This document shows positions 1 to 8,061 of a DNA stretch of 41,069 bases, in pieces. The notes beneath the pieces were generated by a model. That model saw nothing but the letters and a program-made list of their open reading frames with translations. It did no database searches and was not told where the DNA came from. The stretch spans positions 1 to 41,069 of the forward strand of contig JBKHBT010000022.1 in assembly GCA_046542255.1 (NCBI GenBank). Direction: 5' to 3'. Made by a program: the position numbers and the translations under genes. The number at the start of each line of letters is the position of its first letter. Positions within the stretch are counted from its first letter, which is position 1. This DNA comes from JBKHBT01 sp046542255 (lineage in GTDB: Bacteria > UBP14 > UBA6098 > JBKHBT01).

Positions 1-9
1 GAAAAGTAT

Positions 10-33
10 GACAATGCGGAACAGCGCATTGTC
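10..33. repeat. Dispersed 24-nt hairpin, copy 1
   Basis: A perfect 9-bp inverted repeat (gacaatgcg / cgcattgtc) with a 6-nt loop. The same 24-nt element with one stem mismatch recurs at 29419-29442, and the flanks (tat before, t after) also match. Both copies lie just downstream of the stop codon of a minus-strand gene, 77 nt past the CheA-like gene here. Neither has a clear T-run after the stem, so a simple intrinsic terminator is not the best reading. At the other copy a longer repeat lies immediately to the left, so the sequence before position 1 may hold another such repeat. Confidence 0.6.
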
Positions 34-109
34 TGGTTCTATGTTGCAGTTACTTTGCTATGGAAGCAATCAGTGTTTTCCGCAAATACGAATTCCAATT
101 TCCATATAT

Positions 110-2206
110 TTAGCCAGCTCTATTCTCTATCTTTATCTCATCGATATCGAGAATAAGCGCGATCGAGCCATCGCCCATCAAAGCGCCACCTGCGACATAT
201 TCCAGGCTCTTCGACATGCCCTCTATTCGCTTTTGCACCATATCGTGTACGCCGAGAACATTATCGACTATGAGTGCGAATTTTCCCGTAGAGTTTTCTA
301 TCGTAACAGTGATAAGCACATCTTTGCCATTATAGTCTATATTTTTATTCCATAATAGGCAGTCGAGGTTTTTCAAAGGCAATATCTCATCATGGATTCT
401 GATAAATGGATTTCCGCCCACTGTGGTCATGATTTCATCGCGGTTAACTTTTGTAGTTTGCCTGATATTATTGGTTGGCAAAACATAAGGCTGATTTGCT
501 ACTTCGACGAGGAAGCCATTTATTATTTGTGTGGTTACTTTGATAGGAAGTATCAAAGAGAAAGTGGAGCCTTTGCCTTCATTTGTCTCAATTTCGATTT
601 TGCCACCGATTTTTTCGATATTTCTTTTGACCACATCCATACCAACGCCTCTTCCAGAAATATCCGTAACCTTTTCAGCAGTGGATACGCCTGATGAGAA
701 GATCAAATCGACTATTTTATCATCGGAGAGGTCTTCATTTTGGTTAATAATGCCGAGTTCGATGGCCTTTTGCCTTATTGCTTTTCTATCGATGCCGGCG
801 CCATCGTCTTTTACCTTCAAAGTGAACTTGCTATCATCCATCGATACGATAACATCGATATGGCCGGTTTCGTCTTTGCCGGTTTCTTTTCTTTCGATAG
901 TGCTTTCTATTCCATGGTCGGCGGCATTTCTTACCATGTGAGTCAATGGACCATCTATTACATCTATAAGGCTTTTATCGATTCTAATATCATCGCCCTG
1001 TATATCCACATCGATTTTCTTGTTTTCGCTGTCGGCAATATCGCGGACTGTCCTGGGAACCTTCATAAGAAGAGGCCTAATTGGAACTTTCCTGATGGCC
1101 ATAATACTTTTCTGGAGATTTGTCGATAATTGCTCGAAAATCCCGGTAACACGCCTAAATTCCTTGATTATTTCGAATTCGGTATATTTTTCAAAGACCT
1201 GTTTCTGAAGGTTATTGAACATATCGCCCACAACGATAAGCTCGCCAACATAGGACAGGAATGTATCTATATCCGTTTCTAATACCCTCATGGTTTTGCG
1301 GATAGAATTTTGATTTTGTGAATTATCTGGAGTTTTGGCCTTCGGCTTTATTTCTTTGTCGATTTTCTTTTTTTCCTGCCCAAAGTAGCCTTTTTCAAGC
1401 AGGTCATTTATCTTTTCTCTTAGCGTTTGTGCCAGAAGCTCATCGAAACCAATATTTTCCATGAAGATATTATAGTCATTAATAATTCTTTGTATATTTT
1501 CTTTTGCTTCATCTGTTTGAGCTTCTGCCTTGAGATTGATAAGAGACTGTGATATATTGCCGTAATCGTCTTCTGTAAGGTCTTTATGTTTGAAATCTTC
1601 TACTATCTGCATTATGATTTGGATATCATCCGGCGCATTCATGAGATTCTCGAATTTATCCTTTTTGATCGGATGGATTTTATATAGAATTTCCATCACT
1701 TCATCGAGTTGCTCTCGTACATCTGCCATTTCTTCTGGTATTACCCTTATTGAACTTCTAAAATTCGAAAATGCGATTTCCCATAGCCTATCTTTATCAG
1801 CACCGAAAGCTGAATCTTCCAGCTTATCTAATAGGCCTTTATATTTGTCTTCATCATCTATTTCATTATCGCCGCCGCGTACTCTCTGGAGCATTTTCTT
1901 TAGTTCATCGATGCCTTCGAGAAGGACGCTGACATTGGATTTATTGGGTATCAGCTTGCCTTTGCGCATCAAATCGAATTGATTTTCCAGAGTATGTGCA
2001 AGTTTCTTGACTTTCAGGAGATTGAAAAATGTCGAATTGCCTTTTATGGTATGAATTGGCCGAAATACCTTTTTGATTATCTCGAGGTCATTTGGATTTT
2101 TTTCAAGTTCGACAAGTTCATTATCGATTTTTTGGAGCATTTCGAGCGCCTCATCGATAAACTCGGCGAACATTTCCGGATTAATATTTAATATTGGTTC
2201 ATTCAT
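110..2206 (-). CDS. cheA: CheA-like chemosensory histidine kinase
   Basis: A 698-residue cytosolic kinase with class II (CheA) architecture. An Hpt domain (about 1-105) carries the phospho-acceptor His52 in IHTIKGNSTFF. A helical linker (about 120-290) follows, then a dimerisation helix pair (303-366), an ATPase domain (about 395-556) with N-box THMVRNAADHG, G1 DDGAGID and G2 SGRGVGMDVV, and a C-terminal CheW-like domain (557-695). It should autophosphorylate in response to receptor arrays and pass phosphate to a response regulator. The response-regulator gene immediately upstream ends 1 nt before this ATG, so the two are co-transcribed and probably partners. The ribosome-binding site is weak. 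No MCP receptor, CheW, CheR or CheB is in the window, so the input is unknown. The linker between Hpt and dimerisation domains has no clearly recognisable P2 domain. Confidence 0.95.
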   Translation of the reverse strand: MNEPILNINPEMFAEFIDEALEMLQKIDNELVELEKNPNDLEIIKKVFRPIHTIKGNSTFFNLLKVKKLAHTLENQFDLMRKGKLIPNKSNVSVLLEGIDELKKMLQRVRGGDNEIDDEDKYKGLLDKLEDSAFGADKDRLWEIAFSNFRSSIRVIPEEMADVREQLDEVMEILYKIHPIKKDKFENLMNAPDDIQIIMQIVEDFKHKDLTEDDYGNISQSLINLKAEAQTDEAKENIQRIINDYNIFMENIGFDELLAQTLREKINDLLEKGYFGQEKKKIDKEIKPKAKTPDNSQNQNSIRKTMRVLETDIDTFLSYVGELIVVGDMFNNLQKQVFEKYTEFEIIKEFRRVTGIFEQLSTNLQKSIMAIRKVPIRPLLMKVPRTVRDIADSENKKIDVDIQGDDIRIDKSLIDVIDGPLTHMVRNAADHGIESTIERKETGKDETGHIDVIVSMDDSKFTLKVKDDGAGIDRKAIRQKAIELGIINQNEDLSDDKIVDLIFSSGVSTAEKVTDISGRGVGMDVVKRNIEKIGGKIEIETNEGKGSTFSLILPIKVTTQIINGFLVEVANQPYVLPTNNIRQTTKVNRDEIMTTVGGNPFIRIHDEILPLKNLDCLLWNKNIDYNGKDVLITVTIENSTGKFALIVDNVLGVHDMVQKRIEGMSKSLEYVAGGALMGDGSIALILDIDEIKIENRAG

Positions 2207-2207
2207 A

Positions 2208-2657
2208 TCAAACCGCTTCTTTTTGCTTTTTTATATCTGCTAATGTATTAAGGACATCTAACCATTGCTTGATATTTTTGGTTGCATAATCTACGGCTTC
2301 GTCCAGCTCGTCCATATCTTCAAATGGTTTGAATATGCAGCTATCTGCGCCCAATCTCATACATGCGAGAACATTATCGAGCGTAACATAGCCAGTTATC
2401 ATAATAACATGAATCATAGGATAATGCCGCCTGACCGAGCGCAAAAGATCGATGCCGGAGAGAATTGGCATTTTGATATCGGAAATGATAATATCTATTT
2501 TAATTTGCTCGAGCTGTTCTAAGGCTTCTCTACCATTTTTGGCAATATAGACCTCATAGCCCTTGAAACGAAAATGCCTGGAAAGCATATTGATGATTTT
2601 CTCTTCATCATCAACAAGAAGAATTCGAATTTTCATAGTAGAATTTAAGTTACTCAT
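2208..2657 (-). CDS. Single-domain response regulator (CheY-like)
   Basis: A stand-alone receiver domain of 149 residues. From the ATG at 2657 the acidic pair is Asp16-Asp17 (LLVDDEE), the phospho-acceptor is Asp60 (IIISDIKMP), the switch Thr is Thr88 (MITGY) and the conserved Lys is Lys110 (IFKPFED). There is no output domain. A TTG in frame at 2690 would add 11 residues, but GGAG sits 5 nt before the ATG at 2657, which favours the shorter form. It lies between a receiver-kinase hybrid gene and the CheA-like gene, one base from the latter, so it is the likely phosphate acceptor of that kinase. The target (motor, kinase or other) cannot be told from sequence. Confidence 0.93.
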   Translation of the reverse strand: MSNLNSTMKIRILLVDDEEKIINMLSRHFRFKGYEVYIAKNGREALEQLEQIKIDIIISDIKMPILSGIDLLRSVRRHYPMIHVIMITGYVTLDNVLACMRLGADSCIFKPFEDMDELDEAVDYATKNIKQWLDVLNTLADIKKQKEAV

Positions 2658-2713
2658 TATATCTCCATAAAGATTTTCATTTTTCTCCAATAAGGCATAT
2701 CGGCAACTAATAA

Positions 2714-3931
2714 CTAAAATGTAGAACTATTATCAAAAGTGATTACAAATCTTGCTCCATGGCCAGCTTTGTCGCTATTTTCGGCCACAATGCTGCCATT
2801 GTAATTCTCTATAATGTATTTCGATATCGGAAGTCCAAGGCCTGTTCCTTCACCCTGTTTCTTGGTGGTGAAAAATGGTTTCCATATTTCGTTCAATACT
2901 TCATCCTCAAAACCTGTGCCTGTATCTTCGACCTGGATTTGTATTTGCTTTTGATCTGCAATAGAACTGATATAGAGCCTTCTAATATCGCTTTCTGTCA
3001 TTGCGCCAGTTGCATTATTGAATAGATTTATTAGCACCTGCTCGAATTCCTGGGAATCGATAGGAATTTCCGGTATATTATCTTGAAGCTCCAACTCGAC
3101 CTGAATATGGTTTTTCAAGAAGAATTTGCTAAGCTCGAGAGCATGGATAATCGATGCATTGATATCTGTTAATTTGGTACTTCTATTATTTCCTGAATAG
3201 GTATATTGACGAAGTGATTTGGATATTTCTGTTATTCTTTTGACTCCATCTTTGATTTCATCCAGAATATCTGGGGTTTCTTTTAAGGCGAATTGGAATT
3301 TGCTAAGGTCACCGTTTGCCTTTTTGAGGTAATCTTCCATAGCTTTTTGAATATATTGCCAGAAATCCAAAAGATTATCGATATTTCCGGATATGTACGC
3401 TACCGGATTATTTATCTCATGTGCAATCTGTGCCGACATTATGCCCACTGTTGCGAGTCTATCGGAATGAACCAGTTGCTTGGCTCGTCTTTGGGCGAGA
3501 AGCTCCATTTCATTGGCATATTTTTTTAGCTTTTCATTCTTTTCTAATATTATTCTTTCATAATCGACAATCTTCTCACCGACTGCCAGCCTGCTGCGAA
3601 GTTCATGTTCATCGAAAGGCTTCGATAGGAAGTCATGTGCGCCGGCTTCGAAGGCCTCGAGCATATCCTCGCGATTGCTCTTGCTGGTTAGTAAAATAAT
3701 ATAGATGAAGGAATCGCTCTTTTTTTGATTAAGTGCCTGGCAGATCTTTATTCCATCTATATCAGGCATGATCCAATCCAGTATCGCCAGTTTGGGCGGA
3801 TTGTCTTGACTTAGCATATGCAGTGCACTCGTACCATCTTCGCAAGATAGTGTTTCATAGTTCCATTCATGCAAAAATGTCTCGAGCATCAATCTGTTTA
3901 CAGGATCATCGTCTGCTATTAGAACTCTCAT
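2714..3931 (-). CDS. Receiver-histidine kinase hybrid
   Basis: A 405-residue soluble protein with an N-terminal receiver domain followed by a histidine kinase. The receiver (1-120) has the DDD acidic cluster at 7-9, phospho-acceptor Asp52 (AILDWIMPD) and Lys104 (LSKPFDE). A coiled coil (about 122-160) leads to a HisKA domain with His171 in AHEINNP, and an ATPase domain with LINLFNNATGAM, VEDTGTGF and GEGTGLGL. No membrane segment is present. This order (REC-HisKA-HATPase) is typical of kinases whose activity is set by phosphorylation of their own receiver, so it may link the downstream CheA/CheY pair to a second phosphorelay. The start has AAAGG 6 nt upstream. It is the first gene of the minus-strand cluster and diverges from the exported protein gene at 4065. 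Confidence 0.93.
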   Translation of the reverse strand: MRVLIADDDPVNRLMLETFLHEWNYETLSCEDGTSALHMLSQDNPPKLAILDWIMPDIDGIKICQALNQKKSDSFIYIILLTSKSNREDMLEAFEAGAHDFLSKPFDEHELRSRLAVGEKIVDYERIILEKNEKLKKYANEMELLAQRRAKQLVHSDRLATVGIMSAQIAHEINNPVAYISGNIDNLLDFWQYIQKAMEDYLKKANGDLSKFQFALKETPDILDEIKDGVKRITEISKSLRQYTYSGNNRSTKLTDINASIIHALELSKFFLKNHIQVELELQDNIPEIPIDSQEFEQVLINLFNNATGAMTESDIRRLYISSIADQKQIQIQVEDTGTGFEDEVLNEIWKPFFTTKKQGEGTGLGLPISKYIIENYNGSIVAENSDKAGHGARFVITFDNSSTF

Positions 3932-4017
3932 TTTTAACCTTTCGATTTTATTTCTATTTCGGAATAAAACGCAAGCTTTTAAGCATAAAATTAAAAAACT
4001 GAAAAGATTTGATATTA

Positions 4018-4046
4018 TTGCAAAATTTGGGTATCGGCTTTATATT
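4018..4046 (+). promoter_or_regulatory. Sigma-70-like promoter for the 4065 gene
   Basis: TTGCAA and TATATT separated by 17 nt. Transcription would start near 4053, leaving a very short leader before the TTG at 4065, or about 33 nt before the alternative ATG at 4086. The spacing is canonical and the -35 is imperfect. Confidence 0.45.
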
Positions 4047-4064
4047 AAGAAAAAGGCGGTTTTT

Positions 4065-7000
4065 TTGCTGAGAATTTACATAATAATGACATTGATTTTT
4101 GTTCCCTTTCTTTTGGCCCAGAGCGCAAATGTCCTTGTTGATGATGCTCCCATGTGCGGGCATCATGACAGGACAACATATCAGGCGCTTTGGGACACAT
4201 TAGAAGCTGCTGGCGCAGATATCGATTTTACGAGCGAAATGGGAAGGTTCCCGGTTCTCGATGATTTCGAGCTTATTTTACTAATGCATCACTATGGCTG
4301 CGATAGCGCAGGCTTTTCATATTCTCAGCGAGGGCAAATGATAGAATATACCTGTGGTGGCGGCAATGTCATAATAATGCCCATAGTCCGCGATGATTTG
4401 GCCCCGACTAATTCATTGCTAAATGATCCAAGATGGCGGACAGGGCTATATTTCGGTGGCGCAGGAGGAAGTGTCAATTCTACAAATATTGCCGAATTCC
4501 CTCCTTATACAGATGGCATCGAATATTTGCTTTTCGAGATCACTGCCGTTATCGAAGCAATACCGCCGGCATGGCCATTTGCATGGGATGAAACCGGTAG
4601 GCAGGTGATTGCAGCTATCTCATACCCTGAATCCGACTCTTTGCCCTGCGACTGCGATGAAGGTGGTAGAATCCTGGCATTGGCAGACAATCATACCTTC
4701 GAAGCGCCTGTGGTCGGATATATCGAACCGATGGATCACCTGTTTATGGTAAATGCAATGATGGCGATGTGCGGCATTACAATAGAACTGCCACCATGTG
4801 ATATTCCGCCCGAAATACCTTATGCAGAAATCGATACATGCCTTTATCCCGGCGATTTATATATTATAGAAGGCGCAAACCTTCATTCCGGGCTAACAAT
4901 TAGAATAGGAAGCATTTCCATTTCGCCCATTGGAACAGCTCCTGATTCATCATGGATGGAATTTATAGTCCCAGAGCTATCTCAGGGGTTTTACGATGTC
5001 CTTATCATCGACAGCATTTATACTGTTCACGCTGGAAGCTTGCAGATATACTGCGAATGGATAGATATTTCGTCTTTTTCTTCAGGATGCTATAATATCG
5101 GCGATTCTGTGTTTTTCTATGGCGAAAATTTGCCTGTGGAAAACGGCTTTATAGAAATCATCAGCCCGGATTTTCTCGATACTGTCTCTGCCGGGGAATA
5201 CGAAATCACAAGCGATACTGACGGTTGGCTTATCATGCCAGAAGTCGATACGATTTTCTATCACTATCAAAATGTCGAAATTATCGATTCTGTATTTGGT
5301 AATCGCGGAGGGCTTTATGTACAGATTCCTTGCCCATGCGCTGGTAGCGGCGATTTGTATCGCATTGTGGATGGAAAACCCACGCCAGCAGATACTCGCG
5401 ACCCGATTATCGAGATTCTTCCCCCGGATAGCTGCTTTAGTATCTATGGAACAGGTATCACGATAGAATACAGTACATCGGCCGATTCATTTATGGCTCA
5501 TCCAGATTTGTGGCCAGAGCGCGAAAGGCGAGATGCTGTGAGTTTCTATATTTCTAATGATTCAGTTTTTACGCCTCTTGCACGAAATATTCCCAATACT
5601 GGACTCTTTGAATGGATGCCATCAGGTAGCGGAGATTTTAATATAGCGACTCGAGCAATCGATTATTTCGGGAATATGGGCACCGATACTGCCGAGTTCT
5701 GTGTCGAAATTCCAGATGAGCCGTCATTTACAGGACATATTCGGCCATGGGAAGGATGCGAGCCGGAGAGCATACTATTTACGATACGAAACCGAAGCCT
5801 CATCGATACTCTGACACTCGCTCTCGAAATCGATGACAGGCGGTTTCGGTTTCCGGAAAATATGCATTGGAATGATGACACCACACTGGTTTTTATTCCA
5901 CCGGCGGAGCTTCTCGAGGATTCGAGCTGGCATAATATCCACATGAGCAGCATGGTTTCAACGACTTCTGGAATTCGGATTGTGCCGGATGATGAAGGAC
6001 TTATGAGCATATTCCGAATCGACAGGACACCGCCGGATATCGAGCTTATCTTTCCCGATGAAGATAGCATAATGACAGAATTGCCAGATAGTTTGGCTTT
6101 TCGAATTGAAGACTGGCTGGGCGTGCACGAGACTTCGATATGGATTTCAATAAATGAAGACAGCATATTCTATCCTGACACTCTTCTCTATTTCGATGAT
6201 TCGATTTTATCGGCCGATCTGTCAGGCTTTTCAAGTGATGATAGTATTTTCGAGATATGTGTCGGCGCATCAGATATCGACTTTCCCGAAGAATGCATCG
6301 CAAGCTCGATAGAATGCTACGATTTCAGCACAAATCCCGCAGGAAGGATCGACTATCTTTCACCAGATGACAGCTTGATAACTTCCTGTGAAATGCAATC
6401 GATTATTTTTATTGCCAATAGGCCGGATATAATCGATGAGACGACTTTGGAACTTTATATTTCCAGTATCGGGACAATCACGGCAATCGATAGTATGACG
6501 AGAATATCTGGCGATAGCATAATATTCAGCCCCGAGTCGGAATGGCCGTCCTGCGAGCCGATTTTTGTAGAGCTTCTAATGCTTCGCGATGATTTCGGCC
6601 GGCCTTTGCAAGGCTTGCCGGCTTCCGGCGAATTTCAAATCGATAAAATACCGCCGGAATTCCCATCCTATTGGCCGATAGGCCTCGTCGATACCATTTA
6701 CCCGGAAATAACTATCGAAGTGTCTGATGAATGTACCGGCATCGATTTGGATAGCCTGGCTTTGATAGTCGATGGCAGCATGGTTTATGGAATCGGCGAT
6801 GACGGCTTCAGGTGGCATGAAGGCCGTATCGAATTTAGCTATTTCGATGCATCGATTGAGATTGCTGCCAATGATACTGATCAAATTTGCATAGAAGCCA
6901 AAGACCTTGCCAAAGAATGCGGCGCAAATTCCAATAGGGCCTGTTTCGAGATATTTCGAAGCGAGATTATTTGTGATTTGAATATGAATATTCGGCCTCT

Positions 7001-8015
7001 CGAAAATCCAGTTTGCCTGGGCGACACTTCCTGGATAGAAATAGACACACGCGGTGGATTTGGCAATATCGAAATGGAATTTATTCCATCGACAGTGGAA
7101 TTTGATGAAAGCTCGGGCAATTATTTTACGATTTTGGAAGAAACCACAGATTTAATCGCAATCGCTCGCGATGATTCCGGATGTACAGCTATTGACACTG
7201 CTATTATCGTAATATTGCCATTGCCAGCTGTCGATATCGATGATAGCATAGTATGCCGTGATGAATATTTCATGATAGATGCTGATGGCTACTTCGATAG
7301 CCTATATTGGTCCAATGGAGATATCGGTGCGAGTATGGAAGACACCGCCGATTTTGAGCAAAGGCAATATTTTGTCGATGCCTTTTTGCAAGGATGCACT
7401 ATACGCGATAGCTTTGTGATATATACCGAGAAATGCGATAGCGCAGATTCATTTGAATGCAATCTTCAGGTAGAAGTAATCTGCCCGGGAAATGCTATCT
7501 GCATAGGCGATAGCGCATCTATTTCTGCCGAGGCTTTCGATGGTAATGGGCAAATTTATTTTGAATGGTCGCCAGAAAGCTTGATTGTTGATAGCGAAGC
7601 GCAAGAAAACTATATTTTCCCGAATGATAGTGTCTGGGTTTTCCTCGAGGCATGGGATGATTCAAGCTGCTATGATTATGATAGCTGTTTTATTGCTGTA
7701 ATCGATTGTAGCCAACCAAAGGATGTTGATTGCTATGCCCATCCCAAGCCATTCACACCGAATGATGACGGAATAAATGAAAATGTGATACTCGAATACC
7801 CAGAGATGCAAAGCCGAAATGCTATTGCTTATATTTATACACTCGATAATAAACTCCTGAGAAAACTAACATCAATTGATACTAATCACGAAGGTGCATT
7901 TCTATGGGATGGCAGGAATTCTTCTGGAACCCTTATGCCCAATGGCCCTTATCTATATGTAATCGAACAGGATGGCGAGATAATTTGCCATGGCACAGTT
8001 TATATCATGCGCTGA
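4065..8015 (+). CDS. Large exported protein with gliding/type IX-like C-terminal domain
   Basis: About 1316 residues, acidic and rich in Cys, Asp and Ile. The TTG start gives a signal peptide with a positive charge (MLRIYIIMTLIFVPFLLAQS) and has AAGGCGG upstream; an ATG at 4086 is the alternative. Residues about 20-245 (LVDDAPMCGHHD through MMAMCGI) look like a flavodoxin/glutaminase-like fold of the ThuA or DUF4350 kind. The middle is a chain of Ig-like beta modules with repeated DSIF/DTIF-type strands, and two PKD-like Cys-containing modules lie near 990-1200. The last about 90 residues (PKPFTPNDDGINENVIL ... DGRNSSGTLMPNGPYLYVI) match the FlgD-like / gliding-motility C-terminal family, which often marks secreted or surface-anchored proteins in FCB bacteria. 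Function is unknown; a cell-surface or secreted role is inferred. Confidence 0.85.
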   Translation: MLRIYIIMTLIFVPFLLAQSANVLVDDAPMCGHHDRTTYQALWDTLEAAGADIDFTSEMGRFPVLDDFELILLMHHYGCDSAGFSYSQRGQMIEYTCGGGNVIIMPIVRDDLAPTNSLLNDPRWRTGLYFGGAGGSVNSTNIAEFPPYTDGIEYLLFEITAVIEAIPPAWPFAWDETGRQVIAAISYPESDSLPCDCDEGGRILALADNHTFEAPVVGYIEPMDHLFMVNAMMAMCGITIELPPCDIPPEIPYAEIDTCLYPGDLYIIEGANLHSGLTIRIGSISISPIGTAPDSSWMEFIVPELSQGFYDVLIIDSIYTVHAGSLQIYCEWIDISSFSSGCYNIGDSVFFYGENLPVENGFIEIISPDFLDTVSAGEYEITSDTDGWLIMPEVDTIFYHYQNVEIIDSVFGNRGGLYVQIPCPCAGSGDLYRIVDGKPTPADTRDPIIEILPPDSCFSIYGTGITIEYSTSADSFMAHPDLWPERERRDAVSFYISNDSVFTPLARNIPNTGLFEWMPSGSGDFNIATRAIDYFGNMGTDTAEFCVEIPDEPSFTGHIRPWEGCEPESILFTIRNRSLIDTLTLALEIDDRRFRFPENMHWNDDTTLVFIPPAELLEDSSWHNIHMSSMVSTTSGIRIVPDDEGLMSIFRIDRTPPDIELIFPDEDSIMTELPDSLAFRIEDWLGVHETSIWISINEDSIFYPDTLLYFDDSILSADLSGFSSDDSIFEICVGASDIDFPEECIASSIECYDFSTNPAGRIDYLSPDDSLITSCEMQSIIFIANRPDIIDETTLELYISSIGTITAIDSMTRISGDSIIFSPESEWPSCEPIFVELLMLRDDFGRPLQGLPASGEFQIDKIPPEFPSYWPIGLVDTIYPEITIEVSDECTGIDLDSLALIVDGSMVYGIGDDGFRWHEGRIEFSYFDASIEIAANDTDQICIEAKDLAKECGANSNRACFEIFRSEIICDLNMNIRPLENPVCLGDTSWIEIDTRGGFGNIEMEFIPSTVEFDESSGNYFTILEETTDLIAIARDDSGCTAIDTAIIVILPLPAVDIDDSIVCRDEYFMIDADGYFDSLYWSNGDIGASMEDTADFEQRQYFVDAFLQGCTIRDSFVIYTEKCDSADSFECNLQVEVICPGNAICIGDSASISAEAFDGNGQIYFEWSPESLIVDSEAQENYIFPNDSVWVFLEAWDDSSCYDYDSCFIAVIDCSQPKDVDCYAHPKPFTPNDDGINENVILEYPEMQSRNAIAYIYTLDNKLLRKLTSIDTNHEGAFLWDGRNSSGTLMPNGPYLYVIEQDGEIICHGTVYIMR

Positions 8016-8061
8016 GATTTTGTCATTTGATTTAATGCGCTAATATTATATATTATTAGTT

